DNA of 64,000 nucleotides from Congregibacter variabilis (GCF_045689235.1 NZ_CP136864.1:1-64000), one strand, 5' to 3'. Counted from the stretch's first letter, positions 34,605 to 43,766 are shown. Numbers and translations: made by a program. Notes: a model not told the origin generated them from the sequence alone.

Positions 34605-36494
34605 ATGCCTGCAAGAATTATTGAAAGTAATACAGCGCAGCTTCTGTCAGTGGATGTCGACGGCGTAACGGTCGATATTATTGAAAACGCTCTGCGCAAT
34701 GCCCGGGAAGAAATGGACGCGGTTCTGTTTCGCACGGCCATGTCGCCCGGTATTCGAGAGCAGGGCGACTGCTTTCCAATGATTGCCAACCGTGACGGAA
34801 AGATGGTTGTGGGCCAGTTCGGTTCGTTTATCGGGCCATTTCTTGAAGCCTATGACGCCGAGATCGAGGAGGGGGATATTATCCTCACCAACGATCCGTA
34901 CATGTGTAATGCAGCGGTATCGCATCTTCCGGACTGGGTAGTTCTTGTGCCGGTTTTCAAAGGCGGTAGACACATTGCCTGGTCGGCGATGTTCGGCCAT
35001 ATGTCAGACAATGGCGGGATGGTGCCCGGCTCGATCCCCATTGAAGCGACAACGATTTACCAGGAAGGCATTCGTATTCCCCCCACAAAACTCTATAAGC
35101 GGGGAGAGTTGCAGACGGATTTGCTGGAGCTGATTCTGCACAACGTGCGCACGCCACAGTGGAATCGCTTCGATCTCAATGCTTTGGTTGCGGCTTGTAA
35201 TACGGCTGCCAAGCGCTGCGTCGAGCTTGCTGAGCGTTTCGGTGACGATATTTTCAAGTCCACCATGGACGTTATGCTGCAGCGCAACCACTCGGCGATG
35301 AAGCACATCATCGAGATGTTTATTCCCGAGGAGCCCCGAGAGTTCGAAGACTATCTTTGCGATGACGGCATGGGAATGGGTCCCTATCGCATCAAGTGTC
35401 GCATGTGGCGCGAAGGTTCTACCGCCATATTCGATTTTGATGGCACCGACCCCCAGGCACAGAGTTCGGTGAACTTTTTCCTCAACGAAGACATGTTCAA
35501 AATGTTCTTCGGCTCGTTCACCATCAATGTCGTGGATCCGCAGATCGTTTTCAACGACGGTTTCTATGACCTGGTGGACGTGCGCATTCCCGAAGGCACC
35601 TTGCTCAAGCCGAAATTTCCTGCAGCTCTGTCCGGGCGGACGCATGCTCTAGGTAGAATTTTTGACCTTTTGGGTGCCCTGTTAGGCATGGGTGCACCTG
35701 AGCAAATGCTCAACGCTGCGGGTTTCTCTGACTCACCACACCTTTTCTATTCGGGTTACGACCGTCGCCCAGGCAAAGATGGCGAATGGTTCCAGTTGTT
35801 CCAGATCGGTTTTGGGGGGATTCCCGGGCGTCCCGTGGGCGATGGTCCTGACGGGCATTCTCTGTGGCCCGGTTTTACCAATGTGCCTAATGAGTTCATC
35901 GAATCCTACTTCCCGCTGCGCATAGAGCGTTACGAGACTATTCGGGATTCTGGTGGTGCGGGTCTTCACCGCGGTGGCAACGGTCTTTCTGTCGCTTATC
36001 GATTCCTCGCTGATGGAGAGATCGGGATTCATGACGAGCGATGGTTGACACATCCCTGGGGCGTTCTCGGTGGCGATACAGGTCAGCGTTCGACGAAGCG
36101 TCTGGTAAGAGTGGATGGCAGCGAGCAATGGCTCCCGGCAAAAGTAGAGGGAGTGAAGGTTAAAGCCGGTGATTTGCTCTACTTCAATACCTGGGGTGGT
36201 GGTGGCTGGGGTGACCCTTACGCTCGTGATCCCGAGCTTGTGCGCGCCGATATCGCTAGACGTCTGGTCAGTGTAGAGGGCGCTAAACGTTACGGTGTTG
36301 TCATGGCTTCTGATGGCAGTGTGGATACCGCAGCGACGGAGTCCCTTCGTGAGCAACTGCGCGCGGCCCGCAGTGACGATCAGCCATTGTTCAATCGCGG
36401 GGGTACTATCGAAGAGATTAAGGCGCGTTGTGAAGAGGAGACGCACTTGCCGCCACCGGTGGCGCCGCAGTTTCCGTCGGAGTATCAAGCCTGA
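34605..36494 (+). CDS. hyuB: Hydantoinase/oxoprolinase family protein, HyuB subunit
   Basis: Partner of HyuA, carrying the second half of the ATP-dependent amidohydrolase or carboxylase. The 629 residues start in the typical way after a short leader (VDIIENALRNAREEMDAVLF) and contain SPGIREQGDCFP, ILTNDPYMCNAAVSHLPDW, MFGHMSDNGGMVPGS, DFDGTDPQAQSSVNFF and near the end GDLLYFNTWGGGGWGDPYAR, all family hallmarks. GGAGGCG lies before the ATG at 34605. It is followed 3 bp later by the cysteine hydrolase, so all three are probably made together. Confidence 0.93.
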   Translation: MPARIIESNTAQLLSVDVDGVTVDIIENALRNAREEMDAVLFRTAMSPGIREQGDCFPMIANRDGKMVVGQFGSFIGPFLEAYDAEIEEGDIILTNDPYMCNAAVSHLPDWVVLVPVFKGGRHIAWSAMFGHMSDNGGMVPGSIPIEATTIYQEGIRIPPTKLYKRGELQTDLLELILHNVRTPQWNRFDLNALVAACNTAAKRCVELAERFGDDIFKSTMDVMLQRNHSAMKHIIEMFIPEEPREFEDYLCDDGMGMGPYRIKCRMWREGSTAIFDFDGTDPQAQSSVNFFLNEDMFKMFFGSFTINVVDPQIVFNDGFYDLVDVRIPEGTLLKPKFPAALSGRTHALGRIFDLLGALLGMGAPEQMLNAAGFSDSPHLFYSGYDRRPGKDGEWFQLFQIGFGGIPGRPVGDGPDGHSLWPGFTNVPNEFIESYFPLRIERYETIRDSGGAGLHRGGNGLSVAYRFLADGEIGIHDERWLTHPWGVLGGDTGQRSTKRLVRVDGSEQWLPAKVEGVKVKAGDLLYFNTWGGGGWGDPYARDPELVRADIARRLVSVEGAKRYGVVMASDGSVDTAATESLREQLRAARSDDQPLFNRGGTIEEIKARCEEETHLPPPVAPQFPSEYQA

Positions 36495-36497
36495 GTC

Positions 36498-37097
36498 ATG
36501 GCTGATCTTGCTCGACAATCACAAGCGCTTGGCGCTCGCCCGGCGCTGGTGCTGATCGATATGATCAATGCTTTTACCGATGAGCATGGTCCTCTTGGAT
36601 CCCCCAGCGACGCTGTGGTGGATGCCTGTGGACAGTTGCAGCGGGCATTTCGTCGCAAAGGCCTCCCGGTATGCTTTACATCGGTTGTGTATGACCAGTC
36701 CAATCAGGCGAAGGTATTCCGGGCGCGACTTCCGGCTTTGAATATTCTGAAAAGTGGCAGCGCAGCGGTGGATGTGGACAAGCGTCTTCGTCCTGTTGAT
36801 GGTGAGCCGGTGTTTGAGAAACACTATGCCAGTGCGTTTTTTGGTACCGGCCTCTTGGCTTGGCTCAAATCGCAAAATGCAGATTCGCTCGTGATTGTGG
36901 GACTGACGACCAGTGGCTGTGTTCGGGCGTCAGTGGTGGATGGTCTGCAGCACGGTTACGTCGTGTGGGTTCCTGAAGAAGCGGTAGGTGATCGTAACGC
37001 AGCAGCCCATGCGGCTAACTTGCATGACATGCACGCAAAGTATGCTGAGGTAGTATCCTTGAGTGATACTTTGGCGGCAGTGGGAGACGCTCTTTGA
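36498..37097 (+). CDS. Isochorismatase-like cysteine hydrolase (N-carbamoylsarcosine amidase type)
   Basis: Small cytoplasmic amidohydrolase with the Asp-Lys-Cys triad: Asp21 in LVLIDMINAF, Lys108 in FEKHYASAF and Cys141 in VGLTTSGCVRASVVDG, with the cis-peptide before the Cys region conserved. The family includes N-carbamoylsarcosine amidase, maleamate and ureidoacrylate amidohydrolases and nicotinamidase. Directly after HyuAB, the most economical idea is hydrolysis of the open carbamoyl or amide product of ring opening, releasing ammonia. The 199 residues are normal in length. The gene ends in a TTGA overlap with the activator. Confidence 0.87.
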   Translation: MADLARQSQALGARPALVLIDMINAFTDEHGPLGSPSDAVVDACGQLQRAFRRKGLPVCFTSVVYDQSNQAKVFRARLPALNILKSGSAAVDVDKRLRPVDGEPVFEKHYASAFFGTGLLAWLKSQNADSLVIVGLTTSGCVRASVVDGLQHGYVVWVPEEAVGDRNAAAHAANLHDMHAKYAEVVSLSDTLAAVGDAL

Positions 37098-38698
37098 GTA
37101 ATCGTGCCCGCATATTGTTGATTGGCTATCGCAAGTTCAGTGAGCTCATCAATTCGGTCATTGCCGAATATAAAGATGAAGCCGAGATCATCATGGTGGA
37201 GTCCGTTGCTTCTGGCAGTGTGGACTATCAAGCTCTGGTAAAAGAACATCAACCTGATGTCGTTGCCAGCGCCGGTTCAAACGCCGCATTTTTAAAGAAC
37301 TCCCTCAAAATTCCCGTGTTGTCTCAGCCTGTGACTGACACCGACATTATTGATGCAGTAGCTCGTGCCCGGCGTATTGGGGCACGTGTGCATGTGTTCA
37401 CCTATGCGCCAAAACCCGAACCCGAAAGTCGTCTTTTCACTGCTTTGCCGTCTTTGATTGGCGATGGCCTAAAACACGAAACTTACACGACCACTGACGA
37501 GGCGGCAGAGCGTTTGTTAGCGATGGCAGCGGCGGACAGTGCCGACGTCGTTGTGGGACCCAGCTACATTTGTGAGCTGGCCAGCCGGCGGGGATTGCCG
37601 GCTGTGCTGCTTTACAGCAGAGAGTCAGCTCGACAGATGCTGGATGAAGCCCTGCGGCAGGCGCGAGTGCGTTCCGCAGAGCGGCGTGAAGCGCAGCAGC
37701 CAGGACGTTTTGTCATTGACTCCCCACAAATGTCTCGTGTGGCGGAGTTGGCGCGAACCTACGCCCGGGGCAATGCCGCTGTGCTTCTGCAGGGAGAGAG
37801 TGGCACCGGCAAAGAGCATATCGCCAGAGAGCTGCATCAGGCTTCGGATTATCGTGACGGCGCTCTGGTTGCCATTAACTGTGGAAGCATTCCCAATGAA
37901 CTCTTTGAGAGTGAGCTTTTTGGGTACGTTGATGGCGCGTTTACCAGCTCCCGGCGAGGCGGGCGGGTCGGTCTCGTTGAGCAGGCCAATGGGGGTGTTC
38001 TGTATCTCGATGAAATCGGTGAGATGCCGCTATCACAGCAGGTCAAGCTGTTGCGGGTGCTTCAGGAGCGCAGCGTGCGGCCGGTGGGAAGCACTCGAGA
38101 ACTGACCTTGGACTTCAAGGTGATCGCGGCCACCAATTCGAACCTTCAGGCGGCCGTAGATGCCGGCACTTTTCGTGATGATCTTTATTACCGCCTCAAC
38201 GTATTTACTTTACGGCTTCCACCTCTGCGAGAGCGTCCGGAGGACGTGGCAGCTATTGCACAGTACTACTTGCGTGAATATGCGCAGCAGTACGAAGCAG
38301 AGCTGGATGTGGCGGCACTTATGCAAAAGCTTACTGGGCCGTTCATGAAGTATCGATGGCCCGGGAATGTGCGGGAGCTACAGAATTTTGCCGAACGTTT
38401 GGCCGTAAATGCGGCCCATGGCGTTGCTATCGAAGAGCTAAGTTTAGAGGAGCTACTTCCAGAGTTACTTGCCCCACAGCAGGGAGAGGAGATACCTCCG
38501 GGTTTACTTAAGGAGCAGGAAGCTCGCGCGATTGCGGATGCTATGCATCGCTTCGCCGGTGATAAAACTGCAGTGAGCAGGGAGTTAGGTATCAGTCCGA
38601 CCACTTTGTGGCGACGCCTCAAAGAAATGGACTGGAACGAGGGATTTGGCACAGGGCGTGCCGGCGATAAAAAAAGTAAACAATACTCACGAGGGTAG
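37094..38698 (+). CDS. PrpR-type sigma54-dependent transcriptional activator with altered GAFTGA loop
   Basis: Regulator of 534 residues. The N-terminal part (about 5-190) resembles the PrpR N-terminal effector domain that senses organic acids such as 2-methylcitrate. The AAA+ domain (about 205-440) has Walker A GESGTGKE (234-241), Walker B VLYLDEIGEM (302-311) and an Arg-finger region FRDDLYYRLNV. A Fis-type helix-turn-helix ends the protein (AVSRELGISPTTLWRRLKEM). The sigma54-contact loop reads GAFTSS (281-286) instead of GAFTGA. It starts at a TTG inside the hydrolase stop and probably controls this cluster through 30118-30285 and 38646-38662. Confidence 0.9.
   Translation: MSNRARILLIGYRKFSELINSVIAEYKDEAEIIMVESVASGSVDYQALVKEHQPDVVASAGSNAAFLKNSLKIPVLSQPVTDTDIIDAVARARRIGARVHVFTYAPKPEPESRLFTALPSLIGDGLKHETYTTTDEAAERLLAMAAADSADVVVGPSYICELASRRGLPAVLLYSRESARQMLDEALRQARVRSAERREAQQPGRFVIDSPQMSRVAELARTYARGNAAVLLQGESGTGKEHIARELHQASDYRDGALVAINCGSIPNELFESELFGYVDGAFTSSRRGGRVGLVEQANGGVLYLDEIGEMPLSQQVKLLRVLQERSVRPVGSTRELTLDFKVIAATNSNLQAAVDAGTFRDDLYYRLNVFTLRLPPLRERPEDVAAIAQYYLREYAQQYEAELDVAALMQKLTGPFMKYRWPGNVRELQNFAERLAVNAAHGVAIEELSLEELLPELLAPQQGEEIPPGLLKEQEARAIADAMHRFAGDKTAVSRELGISPTTLWRRLKEMDWNEGFGTGRAGDKKSKQYSRG
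38646..38662 (+). promoter_or_regulatory. Candidate sigma54 promoter of the TonB-receptor gene
   Basis: TTGGCACAGGGCGTGCC matches the -24/-12 consensus at nearly all positions: TTGGCAC for the -24 with invariant GG (38648-38649), and GTGC for the -12 with invariant GC (38660-38661), in correct phase. It lies in the last codons of the activator gene, with the expected start near 38673 and the receptor ATG at 38709. The same bases also form an inverted repeat GGCAC-N5-GTGCC, so a repressor site is another reading. Confidence 0.55.
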
Positions 38699-38708
38699 GA
38701 GAACGGTA

Positions 38709-41231
38709 ATGCAAAGCATGAAGAAACCGCTAGTGCAGGCTCTGGCAGCCACGCTGTTGATGCCGGCAACACAATGGGTGATGGCCCAGGGAAACAACCT
38801 GGCAATCGAAGAGGTCGTCGTGACCGCGCGGAAGCGTTCTGAGAACCTTCAGGAAGTACCCATCGCGATCTCGGCTATTGACGAAGACACAATTCAACGC
38901 GCGGGTATCCAGCGTGCAGGAGATTACGTGGGCCTCATACCCAACGTGACCTTGGTGGATTCAGCAAACGTTGGTGATACCCAGCTGAGCATTCGCGGCA
39001 TTATTTCTACGCGGGATGCCGAGTCGACCTTTGCGTATGTGGTCGATGGTGTGCTGAGTACGAACCCCAACAGCTTTAATGAAGAGCTGTTTGATGTGCA
39101 GCAGATCGAAGTGCTCAAAGGCCCCCAGGGCGCTTTGTACGGTCGTAATGCTGTAGCCGGCGCGATTCTTGTAACCACCAAAGAGCCCACCAATGAATTT
39201 GAAGGACGTGTGGGCGGCACCGTTGGTAACGTGGGAACCTTGCGCGGCAACGCCATGTTCAGTGGCCCAATTATCAAGGATAAGTTACTGGGCCGTATCG
39301 CAATCAGCACCAGTGAAACCAACGGTTTCTATGAAAACATTTTCACGAATCAAGATGATGTTGTGGACTACCTTGAAGATACCAGCGTCCGGGGTCGTCT
39401 TAAGTGGAATGTCACAGATAATCTGACTTTGGATTTTCGCGGTGGGTATTCAGACGTTACTGCCGGGGCGATCAACTTTAATGCAGGCTTTGCGATCCCG
39501 GCCTTTGTCGATGCCTTTGGGGCGCCGAACTACAATCAGGACGTCAATGACGTGGACTTCCGTTTTGCCTTCAATACGCCAGGCGAGAATGAGCAAACGA
39601 CGACTGATTTTGCGGTGAAACTTGATTGGGCTCTGGACTTCGCCGACTTGGTGGCCAACGTGGCTTACAGTAGCCTCGATGAGTCCTTGCTGTCAGATGG
39701 AACGGCGGCGACGTTTTATGGGTATGAGTTGACGCCGTCGTGCCAGGCAGGGCGGGGAGAGCTCAACAGCTTTACGCGGCCAGACCTGTTCGGCGAGCCA
39801 TTCAACCCCTTTGGCGTCTTGCCACCGGGGGCGGATTTTCAGGGCGTTTACGGGCCGTACACCCCATTAACCTGTGATGGATATCAGTATCAGGAGCGTA
39901 ACCAGGAAGACATTAGTATCGACGCGCGTCTCGTGGGTCCAGAGGATGACGCTATTCGTTGGATTGCGGGCGTGTACTACGCTGATATTGAGCGCGAGTC
40001 TTTGGTTGGCTACGGTGCCGATCAGGGGCAAGGCTTTCTGAAGCAGCCCTATGTGGATGCCACTGGCCCCAACCCCACCGATCTGCTGTTTTGGGACGAA
40101 TTCAATACCGAGGTCTTTGCGATCTATGGTCAATTGGAATTTGATCTGTCAGACACTATGGAATTGGCATTCGCACTTCGCTATGACCGCGAAGAGCGAG
40201 AAGTCAGTAACAAAGTGCCCAACGTTGTGAACTCGGGTCTGAACATTAACCTTTTGGATCCTGCGACGGGTGCTCCTCTGCCTATCAACCCGGCGTTTGC
40301 CAACAACCCCAACGGTATTCCGGATCGTGCCCGGGACTTTAGTCAGCTTCAGCCCAAGGCCACCTGGAACTGGGCAATGACTGACGCAGTAAATGTGTAC
40401 GCAAGCTATGGACTGGGTTTCCGTAGTGGCGGCTTTAATGCGATTGGTACCGAGGATCTTCTTAACTTCTGGTTTAACTCAGGTTTCGGCGGTCCGGGCG
40501 AAGTGGTGGACGCACAGCTGCAAGTTACGGATGACTACGATAAGGAGATCTCCACGGCATTCGAGTTGGGCTTTAAGTCTGAATGGATGGATCGGCGCTT
40601 GCGCCTCAACGCAGCCGCGTTCCGCACCGATGTCGAAGACAATCAGTTCTTTGAGTTCTACGCGGGTCCGTTCGGCATCTTGCGTACGGTTACGACGATC
40701 GACGAATTGTATATTCAGGGCGTTGAGGCCGACTTTACCTTCGTAGCAACAGAGTATCTGACAGTCTACGGCGGTGTAGGTCTTATGGACTCAGAGATCG
40801 AGAAGAACGAGCATCGTCCGCTGTCAGAGGGCAATGACGTTCCGCAGGCTCCGGATCTCACCGGTAACCTTGGCGCTGAACTGAGCTTTCCCGTTGGCGG
40901 TAGTATGCAACTGGTGAGCCGTTTGGATTGGCAGTACACCGGCGAGATGTGGTTCCACACGCTTCAGGGCGAGGAGACACCGACGATTTGGAACGCGTTT
41001 TTTGGTCCTGGTTTTAACCAGAACTTCTCCAAGTCTTCGCGAGATGCCTTCAGTACTATGGATCTGCGTGTAGGTCTTGAGGGAGAGAACTGGGCGATTA
41101 CTGCCTGGGGTCGTAACATCACAGATGAAGAGTATCTTCAGGAAGTGATTCCTACCCCGGAGTTTGGTGGCAGCTTCCTGCATCCATCAGCGCTGCAGAG
41201 CTACGGAGTAGACTTCCGTTATAGCTTTTAG
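38709..41231 (+). CDS. TonB-dependent outer-membrane receptor
   Basis: Energised uptake porin for a scarce solute. The ATG at 38709, after AGGAG, gives 840 residues with a signal peptide ending near QWVMAQ, then a TonB-box-like EEVVVTARKRSENLQEVPIA, the plug (about 45-160, with LSIRGI and KGPQGALYGRNAVAGAI) and a 22-strand barrel ending in a terminal Phe (VDFRYSF). The starting motif is that of the large family in marine and sphingomonad genomes used for carbohydrates and small organics rather than only siderophores. It is 10 bp behind the activator and has its own sigma54-like promoter, suggesting that it imports the substrate of the cluster. Confidence 0.93.
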   Translation: MQSMKKPLVQALAATLLMPATQWVMAQGNNLAIEEVVVTARKRSENLQEVPIAISAIDEDTIQRAGIQRAGDYVGLIPNVTLVDSANVGDTQLSIRGIISTRDAESTFAYVVDGVLSTNPNSFNEELFDVQQIEVLKGPQGALYGRNAVAGAILVTTKEPTNEFEGRVGGTVGNVGTLRGNAMFSGPIIKDKLLGRIAISTSETNGFYENIFTNQDDVVDYLEDTSVRGRLKWNVTDNLTLDFRGGYSDVTAGAINFNAGFAIPAFVDAFGAPNYNQDVNDVDFRFAFNTPGENEQTTTDFAVKLDWALDFADLVANVAYSSLDESLLSDGTAATFYGYELTPSCQAGRGELNSFTRPDLFGEPFNPFGVLPPGADFQGVYGPYTPLTCDGYQYQERNQEDISIDARLVGPEDDAIRWIAGVYYADIERESLVGYGADQGQGFLKQPYVDATGPNPTDLLFWDEFNTEVFAIYGQLEFDLSDTMELAFALRYDREEREVSNKVPNVVNSGLNINLLDPATGAPLPINPAFANNPNGIPDRARDFSQLQPKATWNWAMTDAVNVYASYGLGFRSGGFNAIGTEDLLNFWFNSGFGGPGEVVDAQLQVTDDYDKEISTAFELGFKSEWMDRRLRLNAAAFRTDVEDNQFFEFYAGPFGILRTVTTIDELYIQGVEADFTFVATEYLTVYGGVGLMDSEIEKNEHRPLSEGNDVPQAPDLTGNLGAELSFPVGGSMQLVSRLDWQYTGEMWFHTLQGEETPTIWNAFFGPGFNQNFSKSSRDAFSTMDLRVGLEGENWAITAWGRNITDEEYLQEVIPTPEFGGSFLHPSALQSYGVDFRYSF

Positions 41232-41247
41232 GTTCTGAATCGAGACT

Positions 41248-41273
41248 AAAACGGCGCCTCAGGGCGCCGTTTT
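41248..41273. terminator. Bidirectional terminator between receptor and GGDEF-EAL gene
   Basis: AAAACGGCGCC (41248-41258), loop TCAG, GGCGCCGTTTT (41263-41273). It serves the receptor on the plus strand and the GGDEF-EAL gene on the minus strand; the TGA stop of the latter (complement of TCA at 41259-41261) lies in the loop. Confidence 0.85.
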
Positions 41274-43673
41274 CCTTTGTGCCTCTTTGCGCAGTACTGC
41301 TTCGATGCGTGATGTGTACATAGGCATGCCGTAGAGAAAACCCTGGAACTGGGTGCAGCCCAGATCTCTTAAAGCACTTGCCTGGTCCTCGTGCTCAATG
41401 CCCTCGGCAATCACTTCAAGACCCATGGCCTGCCCAAGAGCGACAACCGCACCGGCGATAATACGATCACTGTCATCCGTGTTTATATTATCTACAAACG
41501 ATTTATCCAGCTTTAAGCGATCGATAGGCATTTTCTTGAGATAAGACAGGGAGGAGTAACCTGTGCCGAAATCATCGATGGCAAACTGTACTCCCAAACC
41601 CCTAAGCTCGTTCATGCTGTCGATGAGTTGGTCGGTATCGTGAACCAATACGCTTTCTGTCAGTTCCAGTTCAAGTCTGCTTGGAGGAAAGCCCGTCTGC
41701 GCCAATACTTGTTGAACCTGATCCACAAAGTCATCGGCACGAAATTGTGGAGCCGATACATTTACCGCAAGTCTTCCGAAGGGCAAGCCCTCGGCTAGCC
41801 ACTTGCAGCCTGCTATGCATGCTTGTTCCAAAACCCAGTGTCCAATGTCCTGGATCAGTCCGGTGCGCTCTGCCTGAGGGATGAATTGTGCGGGAGAGAC
41901 GGTTCCCAGAGTCGGGTGGTGCCAACGCAAGAGTACTTCCAGACCCAGAAACGTGTTACTGGCAATATCAATCTGCGGTTGAAAAGCCAGACGAAACTCG
42001 TTGCGTGATTTGGCCTCGCGAAGTGCGGAATCAATGAGGACGTTTTGAAAAGCTTTGCGTGTAAGGTTCTCAGAATAAAAACGAAAGGTGTTTCTGCCCT
42101 GTTCCTTGGCGGAGTACATGGCCGCATCGGCATTGCTCATGAGGGTCTCTGCTGTCTGCCCGTCGTCTGGATAGATACTGATCCCTACGCTGGCACTTAC
42201 CGACACACTGCGACCTTCCAGAGACATTGGCTTACGCAAAGCACCAATGATTTTCTCGGCGATGTTTGTGGCGTCATCAGGTGAGCTGATGTCTTCGAGG
42301 ATCAACAGGAACTCGTCACCACCAATGCGTCCCACCGTGTCTGCATCGCGTAGCAGGGTTCGCAGGCGATCCGCCGTACTTGCCAGTAGTTTGTCGCCTG
42401 CCAGATGACCGAGACTGTCGTTGATGTTTTTGAAACCATCCAGATCCAGAAAGCATATGGCGATGCTTTCTGCTTTGCGTCGTGCCCGGCGGATACTCTG
42501 CTCTAGGCGTTCGTTGATTAGATAACGATTGGGCAGTTGTGTGAGTGGGTCATAATGCGCGAGTCTCTGCAGTTGCCTCTCTGTTTCTTTGATTTGACTG
42601 ATATCGGTAAAAATCGCCATATAGCCGCCGCTTTCACCGTCTATTTTGCTGATGGTAAGTAGCTCGGGAAAAACTGCGCCGTCCTTGCGTCGATTCCACA
42701 CCTCGCCGCGCCACATGCCATCCTGTTCAAGTGAATGCCACATGTTTTTGTAATAGTCAGCGTCGTGACGTCCGGAGCGCAACAGGTTGGTGGGCTGTCC
42801 TATGGCTTCTTCCCGTTGGTATCCAGTGATTCGGGTGAAGGCCGCGTTTACATCCCGGATAAGGCCATTTTTATCCGAGATTAGAATCCCTTCACCACTA
42901 TTGTTGAATACTGCCGCTGCCTGGAAAGCCTGGCTCTGTGCCGCGTGTTGCTGAGTAATATCTCTGCCAACCCCCCACACTATGTTGTCTTTCTCTGCGT
43001 TAGCGGCAGACCAGGAGATGAGTCGGTAACTGCCATCTTTATGCAGATAGCGGTTTTCGAAGTAAAGGGTTTGGAGACCATGAGAGAGCTTTTTCATTTC
43101 GAGCATGGTGGCGGCGCGATCGTCTTCGTGCACCAACTCGAGAAAGTTGCGACCTTGCAGTTCCTTTGAGGTATGACCCAGTAAGCGTAACCAGGCGGTG
43201 TTGGCTAGTTTGATGAGACCGTCAGGCGTTGCCAGCAGATGCAGGTCGTTGGTCTGTTGAAAAAAGATTGCGTAGTAGCGTTCCGCGTTTTTTTGCGCGG
43301 TGATGTCAATCAGCACACCGGCCGCATGTGTTACAGCAAGTTCCGAGTCCGTGTAACTGCGTCCCACTGCACGGAACCAAAGTTGATCGCCGGAATCGAG
43401 TTTGGCCCTAAAATCGACGTGCAGACTGCCTGCCTGCGGTTCGCTCATCAATCTGGCCATGGCCGATTCAAAGCCTGCCAGGTCTTCATTAACAATTTGA
43501 GCAAGGATCGTGTCAAAGCTCAGAGGGAGTTCGTCATCGCGGACCTGTAACATCCGGATGCCATCATCGGATAATTCAAAAACGCCGGACTCGGCTTCCC
43601 AGCGCCAGGTGCTGATACCCGCGTCCTCAAATACTGCTTCGCTCTGTGGCAGAACGGGTGTGTCGTTATTCAC
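41259..43673 (-). CDS. PAS-PAS-PAS-GGDEF-EAL cyclic-di-GMP protein
   Basis: Probable sensor that makes and/or breaks c-di-GMP. From the GTG at 43673, which has AAGGA 7 bp upstream, it has 804 residues; another GTG at 43700 lacks that support. Three PAS-type domains occupy about residues 15-130, 135-245 and 250-365. The GGDEF domain has an intact RIGGDEF (motif 451-455) preceded by an RxxD inhibitory site (RDAD). The EAL domain reads EVLLR (579-583) but keeps AVNVSAPQF, ELTES, DDFGTGYSSL, KLDKSF, AEGIE and QGFLYG, so both activities look possible. No membrane segment is seen, so it is cytoplasmic; the PAS ligands are unknown. Confidence 0.93.
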   Translation of the reverse strand: MNNDTPVLPQSEAVFEDAGISTWRWEAESGVFELSDDGIRMLQVRDDELPLSFDTILAQIVNEDLAGFESAMARLMSEPQAGSLHVDFRAKLDSGDQLWFRAVGRSYTDSELAVTHAAGVLIDITAQKNAERYYAIFFQQTNDLHLLATPDGLIKLANTAWLRLLGHTSKELQGRNFLELVHEDDRAATMLEMKKLSHGLQTLYFENRYLHKDGSYRLISWSAANAEKDNIVWGVGRDITQQHAAQSQAFQAAAVFNNSGEGILISDKNGLIRDVNAAFTRITGYQREEAIGQPTNLLRSGRHDADYYKNMWHSLEQDGMWRGEVWNRRKDGAVFPELLTISKIDGESGGYMAIFTDISQIKETERQLQRLAHYDPLTQLPNRYLINERLEQSIRRARRKAESIAICFLDLDGFKNINDSLGHLAGDKLLASTADRLRTLLRDADTVGRIGGDEFLLILEDISSPDDATNIAEKIIGALRKPMSLEGRSVSVSASVGISIYPDDGQTAETLMSNADAAMYSAKEQGRNTFRFYSENLTRKAFQNVLIDSALREAKSRNEFRLAFQPQIDIASNTFLGLEVLLRWHHPTLGTVSPAQFIPQAERTGLIQDIGHWVLEQACIAGCKWLAEGLPFGRLAVNVSAPQFRADDFVDQVQQVLAQTGFPPSRLELELTESVLVHDTDQLIDSMNELRGLGVQFAIDDFGTGYSSLSYLKKMPIDRLKLDKSFVDNINTDDSDRIIAGAVVALGQAMGLEVIAEGIEHEDQASALRDLGCTQFQGFLYGMPMYTSRIEAVLRKEAQRKTAP

Positions 43674-43766
43674 AATCGCTTCCTTGCGTTTGGAAGACAC
43701 CCCGAGTGTATTGACCTTTCTGTGCTTAAGCTAGGCCTCGTTGAAGACTACAATTCCAGCGAAGCA

